Assembly (NCBI GenBank): GCA_002069885.1 | Contig: MWCD01000022.1 | Location: 1-56,287, forward strand | Direction of reading: 5' to 3' | Origin: a bacterium ADurb.Bin236 | GTDB lineage: Bacteria; UBP15; UBA6099 | DNA: 56,287 nucleotides | Shown: positions 1-8,872 of the stretch, one piece after another | How positions within the stretch are numbered: position 1 is the first letter of the stretch | Layout: every line of letters starts with the position of its first letter | Position numbers and translations under genes: made by a program | Notes under the pieces: generated by a model | Database searches by the model: none | The model's input: only the letters and a program-made list of their open reading frames with translations | Told to the model about the DNA's origin: nothing

Positions 1-308
1 CCGCCGATAGCATCTGGAATGCTCTGCCTATCTCTGCGCGGGCCAACGTGTGGGGCGACGAGATTTATTTCTCAATCCCGGTGTCGGAATCGGGATCGGC
101 AGACGCGCGCGAAGTGGTCGAGTCTGGAGAGTTGGGATACTGGCCTCCGGGGAACGCGTTCTGCGTGTTTTTCGGTCTGACGCCGGCGAGCAGGGGCGGA
201 GAAATACGGGCGGCAAGCCCGGTTAATCCCGTCGGGCGCGTGTCGGGCGACGCGAAGATTTTCAAGAAGACGCGCGCGGGCGACTCGGTGACAATCGATA
301 AAGCTTGA
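1..308 (+). CDS. Cyclophilin-like fold protein, 3' part
   Basis: This is the C-terminal part of a gene that begins before the window; the frame is open from base 3 and ends at TGA 306-308. The visible residues include ADSIWNALP, WGDEIYFSIPV and GELGYWPPGNAFCVFFG, which are typical of the small cyclophilin-like beta-barrel family (DUF369/TM1367 type). Members have a cyclophilin fold but no shown prolyl isomerase role, so function is open. The GTG at 48 lies inside the conserved domain and is not the real start. No terminator is visible after it. Family assignment is by motif memory only. Confidence 0.7.
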   Translation, partial: ADSIWNALPISARANVWGDEIYFSIPVSESGSADAREVVESGELGYWPPGNAFCVFFGLTPASRGGEIRAASPVNPVGRVSGDAKIFKKTRAGDSVTIDKA

Positions 309-511
309 TCTAAATTTTTCGGCATTCCCATCGAAACAATTTTTTTATCAATGACGGGTCGGTTTCCGGTTGTGTTTCATCCACTCATAAAAATTGCTTA
401 TTAAAACAAGAGAAAATAGCAGTTGAAAAATATGTTTAATGAATGTGCTTTGGCGCCGAATGCGGACGGATATTAAATGAAAAGAAGGAATGTGAACGGA
501 GGAAACAGGCG

Positions 512-1423
512 ATGGGGATAATGAAAGGCGAAAACAGGAAGAAGTGTCTGGGGATGATCGCGGGGTTGGCGGCGGCGGTCATAGCGATTGGCGGTTGTTC
601 CAAGGCGGGCAAGGTTGAGCCTGCTAAAGAGCCGCCCGCGCAAGTCGAGCAAGAAGAAGAGCGGCAGCCGGAAGAGGCTGTCGTTGTCGAGCAGAGCGTC
701 CCGGAGCCTGCGGCGGCGTTGCTTATCGCCGGGCTGGACAAATACGGCAGGCCGGACGCGTTGATGGCGGTGGCGGTTTCTCCGAACAAGAAGGCGATAG
801 GAGTGATGTCGATACCGAGGGACGCGATGCTGGACGTGGCCGGAAAACGACAGAGAGTAAGGTTTCTGTCTAAAGTGGACGGTAGCGTCGCGGAAGCGGT
901 TGGCGGGCTGCTCGGGTTGAAAATAGACAACAGAGTGATACTTGATCTGGGAGCGGCCGAGAAAGTCATCGACGCCGTGGGCGGAGTTGATATCGATGTG
1001 GAGGCGGACCTTAGATACGCTGACAGCAAGCAGGGGCTGGATATAAACATAAAAAAGGGCAGGCAGAGGCTGAACGGCGAGAACGCGGTGAAATACGCGC
1101 GTTATAAAAAAGGATCGGACGAGAGCGGGCGGGTCGACAGGCAGCAGAAGCTAGCCGCAGCGGTCATGGTCAGGCTGGCGTCGCCGGATGTGATTAAGAA
1201 AGCGCCGGAGTTGGTGAAGACGCTGGTCGAGAGGCCGGTGATAAAAACAAATATGGGCGCGTCCGATTTTCTGACGTTGACGACGACGCTGAGCGCGGCA
1301 GGGCAGGGGGCGCGCGCGGCGACTCTGCCCGGAGATTGGAAAAAGACTAAAGAGGGCAATCACATAGAGCCGGACGCGGAGCGCGCGCGGGCGGCGATGG
1401 CGAAGTTGTTGGCCGAAGAATAA
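512..1423 (+). CDS. LytR-CpsA-Psr (LCP) family cell-envelope protein
   Basis: LCP proteins transfer polyprenyl-linked glycans to peptidoglycan or other acceptors outside the cytoplasmic membrane. In the 303-residue product an N-terminal hydrophobic stretch ends in a lipobox-like AIGGC at about residue 30, which suggests a lipoprotein. The LCP domain spans about residues 70-245: SIPRDAM, LLGLKIDNRVILD, VIDAVGGVDIDVE, GRQRLNGENAVKYARYKK and GRVDRQQK are hallmark blocks, with Arg and Asp residues for pyrophosphate binding. A short C-terminal domain follows. An in-frame ATG exists at 443, but the ATG at 512 has GGAGG 10 bases upstream and puts the signal sequence at the start. The gene stands alone and converges on the MBL gene. 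The attachment substrate cannot be told from sequence. Confidence 0.85.
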   Translation: MGIMKGENRKKCLGMIAGLAAAVIAIGGCSKAGKVEPAKEPPAQVEQEEERQPEEAVVVEQSVPEPAAALLIAGLDKYGRPDALMAVAVSPNKKAIGVMSIPRDAMLDVAGKRQRVRFLSKVDGSVAEAVGGLLGLKIDNRVILDLGAAEKVIDAVGGVDIDVEADLRYADSKQGLDINIKKGRQRLNGENAVKYARYKKGSDESGRVDRQQKLAAAVMVRLASPDVIKKAPELVKTLVERPVIKTNMGASDFLTLTTTLSAAGQGARAATLPGDWKKTKEGNHIEPDAERARAAMAKLLAEE

Positions 1424-1442
1424 TCGGCTGGGTTTCGCTGTT

Positions 1443-2282
1443 TCACACAGATAAAGAATAGGCCACAAAGTTCGGGAGCGCGGAATTCGGGAAAGCGGCC
1501 ATCAGGGCGGCGGTTGCGCGCGGGCCTGTGCAGTGGGACGGGACTATGGATGAAACGCCGTATTTTTTAAGGGCGGCTACGGTGACGTCGATCTGAGGCT
1601 GGGCGGCGCGCTCTAGGTGCATGCCCCCGACCACCGCGTCGAACTTCTCGACGCCGGAGACTGAAGCGGCGCGCTCGATGTGGCTGATTATCCCCCTGTG
1701 CGCGCATCCGAGAAGCAGCGCGGACTTCTTTTCAGATTTGACAATCAGCGATAGGTCGTCGCGCAGCGGGTCGGGCGCGGGAGCGCCGTCGGCTCTGCGA
1801 ACCATCAGCATCGGCTCTATTTTTTCGAAATCGTTCGCCGACGGGACCTCTCCCGTCGTGGACACTCCGGGAACGACCTCGAACGGCTCGGTCGTCTCTA
1901 TCCTCTCCACTCCGGCGGCGGCAAGCTTGTCTACAATCTCTTTTGAAATGCCGATCGGCATCATGCCGTTGGGGGTCATGGCCAGCTTCTCGTCGAACGC
2001 GTCCGGATGGACGACGAGCTTGAAGTTTTTTGCGACATCGAGCAGGGCGAGCAGTCCGCCCGCGTGGTCGTAATGGCCGTGGCTCAGGACTACGAAGTCA
2101 GTTTTGCTCAGGTCTTTTCCAAGCTTTGCCGCGTTGCGGACCGCCACGTCGGTCTGGCCCGCGTCGAAAAGAATCGAAGCTTCGGGCGTTTCGATAAGAA
2201 AGCTCTGGCCATGCTCGGCGAGCAGGCCCGCGCTTGTCATAACGTTGTTGCAGCACAATGTGGCGATCTTTATTCCGCTCAT
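1443..2282 (-). CDS. MBL-fold metallo-hydrolase (COG1237 type)
   Basis: A 279-residue metallo-beta-lactamase-fold protein. The di-metal motif SHGHYDHAGG has H68, H70, D72 and H73; later metal ligands are likely in LLGCAHRG (about 190) and PSHCTGPRA near the end. The N-terminal block TLCCNNVMTSAGLLAEHGQSFLI and ILFDAGQ fit the COG1237 branch, some members of which are named 7,8-dihydropterin-6-yl-methyl-4-aminobenzene 5'-phosphate synthase, with most uncharacterised. The start lies one base past the stop of the upstream radical SAM gene, so the two are almost certainly co-transcribed and translationally coupled. That pairing suggests one pathway, but the substrate is unknown. Confidence 0.85.
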   Translation of the reverse strand: MSGIKIATLCCNNVMTSAGLLAEHGQSFLIETPEASILFDAGQTDVAVRNAAKLGKDLSKTDFVVLSHGHYDHAGGLLALLDVAKNFKLVVHPDAFDEKLAMTPNGMMPIGISKEIVDKLAAAGVERIETTEPFEVVPGVSTTGEVPSANDFEKIEPMLMVRRADGAPAPDPLRDDLSLIVKSEKKSALLLGCAHRGIISHIERAASVSGVEKFDAVVGGMHLERAAQPQIDVTVAALKKYGVSSIVPSHCTGPRATAALMAAFPNSALPNFVAYSLSV

Positions 2283-2283
2283 G

Positions 2284-3321
2284 TCAGCCTCCAGGCAAGT
2301 TGATGAATGTTTTTGTTAGCTTGCAATAAGCGCGCGTGCGCGCTGTGAAGCTGCCGCTTTCGTTGAAGGATATTCCCGGACATGGTTTGCAGCGGGGGAA
2401 GTATTCGCAGTCCCGGCAATCCATGTCGCCGACGCGCAAAGCGCGAAGTTGTTTGAAAAGGGGCGAATCGTACAGTTCTTGAAAAGAGCTTTCCCGGAGG
2501 TTGCCCGCCGGAGTTTTGATGACCGAGCAGGGGGCCATATCGCCGTTCGGCAATATATTCGCCATGCGGCCCGCCACGCACCACTCGGATATCATGGTTT
2601 CCGGCGGATAGGCGGATGGGACGCTGAGAGAGTCGGGATTGAGGAATTCATCCCACTTTATCGGCAACTCTTTCAGGGTCTCGTCATCCACCACATGGCC
2701 CAAGGGGTCCGCGCAGCCGTCCTCGCGCGCCACCATCAACGTGGAAAACTGATAATGTACGCCCAGTAGTTTGAAGAGCTCCTCGGCTTTTCTGAAATGC
2801 GGGGCGTTCTCCTTCATCAGCATGCAGAAGACTGCGGTGGAAATTCCGGCTTCTTTCAAAAGCGAGAGCGTCCGGACGGCGGCGTCGAAAGAGCCTGCGA
2901 CGCGGGTGACGGCTTCGTGCGTGGCGGCGTCTCCGCCGTAAAGGCTGACCGCGCAGCGAACCAGCTTGTCGTTGTTGCGTTTCATCAACGCTATATGTTC
3001 CGGGCCGACCAGCGTCCCGTTCGTCTGGATGGCGACAAGGAAGTCCTGAGCGAAAACAGTCTCAAGAACCTCGGACACATCGGGGCGGGCGAAGACTTCG
3101 CCGCCAGTGACCGCCAACTGAAACGTCCCGGCCTTTTTCAACTGGGCGAATATGTCCGCCATCTCGGCTGGCGTCAGTTCGTCTGAGGGAGCTTTGTGGA
3201 TGGCTATCTTGCAGTGGACGCATCTGAGGTTGCAGCGCTTCGTGCACTCGAAACGCACTTTGACCGGGACGCCCATCCCGTTCAGCCTGCGCAACATGCT
3301 CATAAGCCTTTTCTGCTCCAT
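2284..3321 (-). CDS. Radical SAM/SPASM domain protein
   Basis: The 345-residue product carries the radical SAM cluster motif CNLRCVHC (C30, C34, C37) and the GGE motif in VTGGEVFARPD, followed by a C-terminal SPASM-like region with WCVAGRM, CSVIKTPAGNLRE and CRDCEYFPRCKPCPG that should hold auxiliary Fe-S clusters. Such enzymes cut SAM to a 5'-deoxyadenosyl radical and often mature peptides or cofactors (PqqE, AlbA, MoaA relatives). No short precursor-peptide gene is visible next to it. It is the first gene of a two-gene unit with the MBL hydrolase. ATG start with a purine-rich GAGGCG upstream. Function in this operon is not recognised. Confidence 0.88.
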   Translation of the reverse strand: MEQKRLMSMLRRLNGMGVPVKVRFECTKRCNLRCVHCKIAIHKAPSDELTPAEMADIFAQLKKAGTFQLAVTGGEVFARPDVSEVLETVFAQDFLVAIQTNGTLVGPEHIALMKRNNDKLVRCAVSLYGGDAATHEAVTRVAGSFDAAVRTLSLLKEAGISTAVFCMLMKENAPHFRKAEELFKLLGVHYQFSTLMVAREDGCADPLGHVVDDETLKELPIKWDEFLNPDSLSVPSAYPPETMISEWCVAGRMANILPNGDMAPCSVIKTPAGNLRESSFQELYDSPLFKQLRALRVGDMDCRDCEYFPRCKPCPGISFNESGSFTARTRAYCKLTKTFINLPGG

Positions 3322-3341
3322 TAAAAAACGCCTCGGTTAAC

Positions 3342-3347
3342 ATTATA
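3342..3347 (-). promoter_or_regulatory. -10 element upstream of radical SAM gene
   Basis: Reading the minus strand there is a perfect TATAAT about 20 bases before the ATG of the radical SAM gene. No good -35 hexamer lies at 16-18 bases spacing, so this is only a likely -10 box; a very short leader would result. Confidence 0.4.
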
Positions 3348-3407
3348 ACGCAAAAACAATCGCGGATGTTTTTGTATGTTTACACAGGAAAACTTCGAGG
3401 AAGAGAA

Positions 3408-4529
3408 TCAGCGGCGCTCGATATTGATTTCAGGGTCGGAGTAGCCTTTTGGAGAAGGACGAGGCTCGGATGTCCGGGCCGGGACGGCGTTTTTTCCCGC
3501 GTACAGGTTCAGCATCTGATTGGCGGCGGCGGCGATGGCCTCAACTCTCGGATAACCCGCGCCCGCAGGGGTCGTAATCAGCGCCCCGGTCGATGTGTCG
3601 GTGTATCCGACGATGACCACGCGGTCCTTGAATATCTCTCTCATCTTTTCGTTGTGTTTCGCTTCCGCGCCCGCTTTAAAACTGTCTTTTACTTTCACAA
3701 TGTCATAGTAGGAAACGGTTTTGAAGACCGACTTGTGCGGGGGAAAAAGAACCTGCAGGGTGTCGCCTTGAGACAGCGGCACGCTCCTGCCCCGTACGGA
3801 AACTACGCGGGAAACGCCGGATCCTGAGACCGAAACCTCGGAGGGAGAAGCCTCAACCGCCGCCAGAAACACTGCCAGAGACAGCGAAGGAAGGACGTAG
3901 CCCTGATGGCTGACGAACATGTCCACGCGGCGCAGGGTTCCGTCCGCGTCGGGGTAAAGAGACCGCCCGGCGGTGTAAGCGCCTGCTTTCAGAAGTCCCT
4001 CGAAGGGAAGCGCCAGAGCGGGGGCGGCCCTGCCGACCGCGGCTCCCGCTCTGCCGATGGCGTAAGAGCGCAGGTCGACTTGGGGGTTGACGGCGTGGGG
4101 AGTGGGAATGATGTCGAATCCCGCGATAACGGGGGGAGGCCCGGCGGAGACGGCGTCGGTGAAAATCTTGTCGTCGCGCGTGTCCCAAGTCTGCTGGAAA
4201 AGCATGTCGAAAGCGACGGCTCGCGCGCCGGCTTCCCGCAGCCGCTCGACCAGACGCCCGTGCCACATCCTGTGCATCGGGTACGGGCCGGTGTACGCCT
4301 GATTGCTCCGCTTGCTTTTTTCCGGGCCGAGGTAGTAAAGGGTGTTTGCGTCCACCGCGACGATGACGATCTCGGAGACGGGGTTCATAGTGGCGGGCCA
4401 GACCGCCGCGGCTTGCGCCGGGGCTTTTTGTTGCGCGGAAGCGACAACGGAGAGGAGGAACAACGCGCACGCAAGCGCCGCTCCGCAAGCTCCCGCTGTT
4501 CCGAACGCCCGTTTCAGGTTGTTATTCAT
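3408..4529 (-). CDS. Secreted stand-alone CHASE2 domain protein
   Basis: CHASE2 is an extracellular sensor domain usually found at the N terminus of adenylate cyclases or kinases, followed by membrane helices. Here a 373-residue product has a cleavable-looking signal peptide (hydrophobic core, then SVVASA-QQ) and then the domain: IVIVAVDANTLYYLG, GPYPMHRMWHGRLVERL, GARAVAFDMLFQ, LYPDADGTLRRVDMFV, ILFP-like segments and RVVIVGYTDTSTGALITTP. It ends in a short polar tail with no membrane helices and no output domain. Start chosen at the ATG 4529 (GGCGGA upstream) rather than the TTG at 4550. A partner protein would be needed to pass on a signal. Transcribed from the same strand as the radical SAM gene, 86 bases upstream of it. 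Confidence 0.75.
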   Translation of the reverse strand: MNNNLKRAFGTAGACGAALACALFLLSVVASAQQKAPAQAAAVWPATMNPVSEIVIVAVDANTLYYLGPEKSKRSNQAYTGPYPMHRMWHGRLVERLREAGARAVAFDMLFQQTWDTRDDKIFTDAVSAGPPPVIAGFDIIPTPHAVNPQVDLRSYAIGRAGAAVGRAAPALALPFEGLLKAGAYTAGRSLYPDADGTLRRVDMFVSHQGYVLPSLSLAVFLAAVEASPSEVSVSGSGVSRVVSVRGRSVPLSQGDTLQVLFPPHKSVFKTVSYYDIVKVKDSFKAGAEAKHNEKMREIFKDRVVIVGYTDTSTGALITTPAGAGYPRVEAIAAAANQMLNLYAGKNAVPARTSEPRPSPKGYSDPEINIERR

Positions 4530-4590
4530 GCAGTCCGCCGATTTGCGCAAAAGTTCTATACAATGTTATCCCATTTCCTCGCCGCGTGTC

Positions 4591-4630
4591 AAAATAAAAA
4601 GCGGGCGGGGCTTATCTCCGCCCCGCCCGC
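4591..4630 (-). terminator. Rho-independent terminator of hsp20
   Basis: On the minus strand a GC-rich hairpin with a perfect 11-bp stem (bases 4601-4611 and 4620-4630, 8-base loop) is followed at once by TTTTTATTTT. It lies 27 bases after the hsp20 stop, so it should end that transcript. Confidence 0.92.
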
Positions 4631-4656
4631 CATTAAAATTTGCTCGCGTCTCCGCG

Positions 4657-5112
4657 TCAGTCTACCGCGATCTTCTTTATGTCTTCCTCTTCCTTCTTCT
4701 CGATCTTGGGGATTCTCAGTTCGAGCAGGCCTTCCTTGTAAGAAGCCTTGATGTTGTCCGCGTCAGCGTCTTCGGGCAGATAGAAGGAGCGCGTAAAAGA
4801 GCCGTATCTGCGTTCGGACCTGTAGTATCGCCTGTTTTTCTCCTCGGTCTCGACCTTCTTCTCGCCTCTGATTGTGAGAATGTCGTTCTTAACCTCTATG
4901 GCGATGTCCTCTTTGGCCATGCCGGGGACCTCCGCCTTGACGACAACGGCTCCCTCTTCCTCGAAGACATCAAGAGCGGGAGCCCATCCGCGCGCCGCCG
5001 CGCCCGAATCTGTGTCGCCGAGAAGGTTGTTTCCGAACAACTTGTCGAAAGCGTCGTCCAGCCTTCCCATCTCGCTTAGAAAACCCGTCGGTCTCCACCT
5101 TACGATCGTCAT
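4657..5112 (-). CDS. Small heat shock protein Hsp20/alpha-crystallin
   Basis: A 151-residue ATP-independent chaperone that forms oligomers and holds unfolded proteins. The alpha-crystallin domain runs from about residue 40 to 140: APALDVFEEEGAVVVKAEVPGMAKEDIAIEV, LTIRGEK, YGSFTRSFYLPEDAD and YKEGLLELRIPK are classic blocks. The Lys/Glu-rich tail has IPKIEKK, which may serve as the oligomer-forming I-x-I type contact. An earlier in-frame ATG exists at 5172, but the ATG at 5112 has GGAGG at 5121-5125 and matches the usual N terminus. It is a single-gene unit with its own promoter and terminator. Confidence 0.95.
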   Translation of the reverse strand: MTIVRWRPTGFLSEMGRLDDAFDKLFGNNLLGDTDSGAAARGWAPALDVFEEEGAVVVKAEVPGMAKEDIAIEVKNDILTIRGEKKVETEEKNRRYYRSERRYGSFTRSFYLPEDADADNIKASYKEGLLELRIPKIEKKEEEDIKKIAVD

Positions 5113-5155
5113 AGCGACCACCTCCACATAATATTTCATTTTATTTTTCGCTTGA

Positions 5156-5184
5156 ATTATAACCCATGACAATTATGGTGTCAA
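5156..5184 (-). promoter_or_regulatory. Consensus sigma-70 promoter of hsp20
   Basis: On the minus strand TTGACA (5179-5184) and TATAAT (5156-5161) are both perfect, with a 17-base spacer. The start would be near 5149, giving a leader of about 37 bases. A 5-bp inverted repeat TGACA...TGTCA (5167-5171, 5179-5183) overlaps the -35 region and could be an operator. No CIRCE element is present. Confidence 0.88.
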
Positions 5185-5381
5185 GTATTCTGATAAAATA
5201 AATCATATAATCTTTAAAATATCTGCATTGCGGTTTTTTTGAAGATAGACGCTCGCTTCTCGACTTGTCTATATCGGGAAATAACACCTTAAAATAATAC
5301 GAAAATCATTGTGGGCGAAGAGGTGACGCGCCGAACTGCGCGGGAACATATCGCGTAACGTTGATAAGCAGGTAGTTGTTT

Positions 5382-6131
5382 TTATCGATTGATTCTAAGC
5401 AATACTTTATCTGCGGCGGCGGAGAGTTTTTGAGCGCCGCCTCCTTGACTGATTATGTCGAATGCGAGGGGAGCGTCGCGGACAATCATGCCTGCGAGCA
5501 GCGTGACTGTGGTGTCTATAAAAAGAGATGGCATGAGCGGGGTGGATGGGCCGAGCAGGGCGACTTCGCGGGCGTTGCTCAGGTTATAAAGGAGGCCGTC
5601 TGCGGTATGGTTGATTAAAGAAGTCGAAGTGACTACTGCCACATCCATGAGGGGGAGAAGTTCGGGCTGGCGTTCGATTGGCTCTTTGCAGTGGCAGTCG
5701 CCTTTGTCCAGTTCGAAAACGGTGACATCTCTTCCGGCCAGTTTATCCGCCACCGGGGCGAAGAAGCCGACCATCGCTATTTTGTCAGAATCTCTCAAAT
5801 CCAAGCAATCGGCCACATCCTTATTTTCGGCGGAGATGGCTTCGGGACGGGAGTTGGCGACAGCGTTCATTGTCGCAAGCCCGATGGCCGCTTGTATGGC
5901 GTCTTTCGAGCCGGCCATTTTTGCGAGGTCTATGGCCGGGCCGCGCAAAGCTCCGGCATTATTCACCACCGAGCAACCGTGCCGGGTATTGTGTCTGAAA
6001 GTGTACGCGAGGCCCATCGAGCCATCGTCGAGTTGCACTCCGGTGTAGCCGAGTCCGACCCTGATTTCGACGGCTTTCCGTTTGTTAAGCTCGTCTTCGA
6101 GTTCGCGCATCATCCAGAAGAGAATGGCCAT
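5382..6131 (-). CDS. DUF364/DUF4213 family putative heavy-metal chelation protein
   Basis: A 249-residue cytosolic protein. The N-terminal part (VEIRVGLGYTGVQLDDGSMGLAYT) resembles DUF4213, and the C-terminal part (KIAMVGFFAPVADKLAGRDVTVFELD, VAVVTSTSLINHTADGLL, VALLGPSTPLMPSLF) is the DUF364 Rossmann-like domain. Such proteins are often near metal or cofactor genes and are named heavy-metal chelating by inference only. A Cys/His cluster GDCHCKEP sits in the middle. An ATG at 6158 is in frame, but the ATG at 6131 has GGAGG 10 bases upstream. It lies 57 bases after nrdJ on the same strand and is probably co-transcribed with it. Confidence 0.75.
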   Translation of the reverse strand: MAILFWMMRELEDELNKRKAVEIRVGLGYTGVQLDDGSMGLAYTFRHNTRHGCSVVNNAGALRGPAIDLAKMAGSKDAIQAAIGLATMNAVANSRPEAISAENKDVADCLDLRDSDKIAMVGFFAPVADKLAGRDVTVFELDKGDCHCKEPIERQPELLPLMDVAVVTSTSLINHTADGLLYNLSNAREVALLGPSTPLMPSLFIDTTVTLLAGMIVRDAPLAFDIISQGGGAQKLSAAADKVLLRINR

Positions 6132-6188
6132 GTCAGCAAATCCTCCGTGAAAAGTCATTTTGGCGGCGGGGGAGATAGGGCCGTCGCG

Positions 6189-8606
6189 TCAACTGCATTT
6201 GGAGAAGCCGCAGATGCGGCAGACGATGCAGCCGCCGTCAGGCTCCATGACGCTGCCGCATTCGGGGCAGGAGCCGACGATGTCCACGTTGCGTCCGGCA
6301 GACGAGCGTTCGATGCGGGCGGCTGGGGCGGCGCTTTGAGCGCGGGCGCTCCCGGCCTCTCTCCATTTCATGTGTCTTTCGATCACTATGCCGATTGCGT
6401 CGGGGCAACTGGTTATCATGCCGCCGTTTTCCCACGCCGGGGAATGGCAGCGGATGCCGCGCAGGTGTTTTTTCACTTGGTCGATTTTCACGCCGGAGCG
6501 CAGGCAGAGGGAGATGAGGCGGGAAATGGCCTCGGACTGGGCGGCGGCGCAGCCTCCGGCTTTGCCCATCTGGGTGAACACTTCGCACAAGCCGCGCTCG
6601 TCTTCGTTGACAGTGACGTAAAGGTTGCCGCAGCCGGTGTTGACGCGTTCGGTTCTTCCGAAGGTGACGGAAGGGCGATTGCGGGGCGCGGGTTCTTTTT
6701 CGGCCGCTGGGGCGGGAGCGGGAGCGGGGGCTGCTGCGGCGGCGGAAGCGGCAGGCTCTTTTTTGACGCTTAGCACCTGATCCTCGCGGCTTCCTTCGCG
6801 GTAAACGGTGATTCCCTTGCAGCCGAGTTTATGCGCGAGCCGGTAGGCGTTCTCGACGTCCTCAATGGTCGCGTCGGATGGGAAGTTAATTGTTTTCGAC
6901 ACTGCGTTGTCCGTGTATTTCTGGAAGGCCGCCTGAAGGCGGACGTGCCATTCGGGGGAGATGTCGTGCGCGGTTGAGAAGAGGCGTTTGACGTCCGCCG
7001 GGATTTCCTCGAAGCTCTGGATGGAGCCGTGCTGGGCGATTTTGAGGAAGAGGTCGGGAGAGAAGAAGCCCCTGTCGCGGGCGATCTTTTTAAAGTAAGG
7101 GTTAATCTCCACAAGCTCGTCTTTGTCCATGACGGTGCGGATGTAGGAGACGGCGAAAAGAGGCTCGACGCCGCTGGAGCAGTTTGCGATGATGGAGATT
7201 GTTCCGGTGGGGGCGATGGTGGTGGTGGTGGCGTTGCGGAGTTTGGGAGCGCCGGGTTTGTCGAGCGCGCTTCCCTCGAAGTTCGGGAAGCAGCCTCTTT
7301 TTTCCGCGAGGTCGGCGCTCGCCGCGCGCGATTCGTCTTTGATGAAGCCCATCACTTTTTCGGCCAGTTCCACCGCTTCCTGCGAGTCGTACGACACTCC
7401 GAGTTGGATGAGCATGTCGGCGAAGCCCATAACGCCGAGGCCGATTTTGCGGTTGCCTTTCGTCATCTGCTCGATTTTGTCCAGCGGGTATCTGTTCATG
7501 TCGATGACGTTGTCGAGGAAGTGGACGGAGTCGCGGACGACGGTTTTGAGTCGGTCGAAATCGACGCATCCGTTTCTGACCATGCGGGCGAGGTTGATGG
7601 AGCCGAGGTTGCAGGACTCGTAGGGAAGCAGGGGCTGTTCGCCGCATGGGTTGGTGCTTTCGATGCGGCCTACGTGGGGGGTGGGGTTGTCGGCGTTCAT
7701 GGAGTCGATGAAGATGATGCCGGGTTCGCCGTTGCGGTGGGCCATTTTGACAATGAGGTCGAAGACCTCGCGGGCGTCAAGCTCGGACGCGGGCAGTCCG
7801 GTGCGCGGGTCGATCAGTTCATATGTCGTCCCGGCTTCGACGGCTTTCATGAACGCGTCAGTGATGGCGACAGAGATGTTGAAATTGGTGAGGCGGTCTG
7901 TTTCTTTTTTGCAGGAGATGAACTGAAGAATGTCCGGGTGGTCGACGCGCAGTATGCCCATGTTTGCGCCGCGACGAGTCCCGCCCTGTTTGATTATTTC
8001 AGTGGCGGAATTAAAAACCTGCATAAATGACACCGGGCCGCTGGACGCGCCGCGAGTGCTGCGCACGGCTGAGTTTTTCGGCCTGAGGCGGGAGAAGCTG
8101 AACCCGGTGCCGCCGCCGGACTTGTGTATGAGCGCGGTGTTTTTCACCGTCTCGAAAATGTCCTCCATCGAATCTTCCACGGGAAGGACGAAGCAGGCGG
8201 AGAGTTGTTGCAGGTCGCGCCCGGCGTTCATGAGCGTCGGCGAGTTGGGCATGAACTCCATATCCGTCATCATGCGGTAGAACTTTTCCTCGACGGCCTG
8301 CAAGTCGGCGTAAGGCTCGTAGAATGAGTCCGCCGAGGCGATATTGCGGGCGACCCGGCGGAACATGTCTTCCGGGCGCTCGACGACTTTGTTGCGCTCG
8401 TCTTTTTTTAGGTATCTGCGTTCAAGCACTTTGAGCGCGTTGACGGTTATCTCAAGCGCGCTGTCGACGGTCGTCTCCTGAGGGGCCTGTTTGGCGCGCG
8501 AGTCGTCCGCCGGAGAGTGTTTTTTCTGTTTGACAACAGGGATATCTTTCATCGGGACGCCTTCCGCCGCGTCTATCGCCGCCGCGCTTTCAGCTTTCAT
8601 TTCCAT
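6189..8606 (-). CDS. nrdJ: Adenosylcobalamin-dependent (class II) ribonucleotide reductase
   Basis: Reduces ribonucleotides to deoxyribonucleotides using coenzyme B12, so it works with or without oxygen. The 805-residue protein shows the large-subunit barrel: [37 protein letters not shown], the thiyl-radical loop [24 protein letters not shown], and [10 protein letters not shown]. After an Ala/Pro-rich linker (about 630-655) comes the TSCPD-type domain ([27 protein letters not shown]) and a C-terminal zinc-finger tail CPECG...CRICGFSKC. No N-terminal ATP-cone is visible, so allosteric activity control may be absent. The second in-frame ATG is preferred because GAGG lies at proper distance. Regulation: an NrdR box pair lies upstream; no cobalamin riboswitch was seen. 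Confidence 0.95.
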   Translation of the reverse strand: MEMKAESAAAIDAAEGVPMKDIPVVKQKKHSPADDSRAKQAPQETTVDSALEITVNALKVLERRYLKKDERNKVVERPEDMFRRVARNIASADSFYEPYADLQAVEEKFYRMMTDMEFMPNSPTLMNAGRDLQQLSACFVLPVEDSMEDIFETVKNTALIHKSGGGTGFSFSRLRPKNSAVRSTRGASSGPVSFMQVFNSATEIIKQGGTRRGANMGILRVDHPDILQFISCKKETDRLTNFNISVAITDAFMKAVEAGTTYELIDPRTGLPASELDAREVFDLIVKMAHRNGEPGIIFIDSMNADNPTPHVGRIESTNPCGEQPLLPYESCNLGSINLARMVRNGCVDFDRLKTVVRDSVHFLDNVIDMNRYPLDKIEQMTKGNRKIGLGVMGFADMLIQLGVSYDSQEAVELAEKVMGFIKDESRAASADLAEKRGCFPNFEGSALDKPGAPKLRNATTTTIAPTGTISIIANCSSGVEPLFAVSYIRTVMDKDELVEINPYFKKIARDRGFFSPDLFLKIAQHGSIQSFEEIPADVKRLFSTAHDISPEWHVRLQAAFQKYTDNAVSKTINFPSDATIEDVENAYRLAHKLGCKGITVYREGSREDQVLSVKKEPAASAAAAAPAPAPAPAAEKEPAPRNRPSVTFGRTERVNTGCGNLYVTVNEDERGLCEVFTQMGKAGGCAAAQSEAISRLISLCLRSGVKIDQVKKHLRGIRCHSPAWENGGMITSCPDAIGIVIERHMKWREAGSARAQSAAPAARIERSSAGRNVDIVGSCPECGSVMEPDGGCIVCRICGFSKCS

Positions 8607-8791
8607 TCTCATATCCTCAAATATTCTTTTTTTAGCGCTTCCCCGCCCGTTTCAAGGGGCGAGGGCCGGCCTTTTCGGAGCGCCCGCGCGTTCAATCGCC
8701 AATCGCCGGTTTCAGCCGTTTTTTCACTCTGTTTTTCCCTGCTTACCGGGTCGGGTTTTAGCTTTTAATAATGCGCTCCCCAAGCGTGTAC

Positions 8792-8821
8792 ATATTAGCC
8801 CTCGCTGAATGCTTGTGTCAA
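8792..8821 (-). promoter_or_regulatory. nrdJ promoter
   Basis: Minus strand: TTGACA (8816-8821), 18-base spacer, TAATAT (8792-8797). It would give a leader of about 180 bases before nrdJ. The NrdR boxes lie directly upstream of its -35. Confidence 0.7.
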
Positions 8822-8840
8822 GCGGGGCAGGTCAAAAAAA

Positions 8841-8856
8841 ACACCATATATTGTGT
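8841..8856. promoter_or_regulatory. NrdR box 1
   Basis: ACACCATATATTGTGT closely matches the known NrdR operator consensus (ACAC-w-ATATAT-w-GTGT). NrdR is the ATP/dATP-sensing zinc-finger repressor of ribonucleotide reductase genes. Its centre is 32 bp from box 2, about three helical turns, as expected for a paired NrdR site. Confidence 0.85.
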
Positions 8857-8872
8857 GGCTTCATGGAGTTGT

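Noticed and set aside
7029-8030. A 333-codon plus-strand frame opposite nrdJ
   Set aside because: Shadow of nrdJ, with Val/Asp/Gly-rich nonsense sequence and no motif.
8607-8791. Cobalamin riboswitch in the nrdJ leader
   Set aside because: The B12-box consensus (GCCACTG) is not seen in the leader in either orientation.
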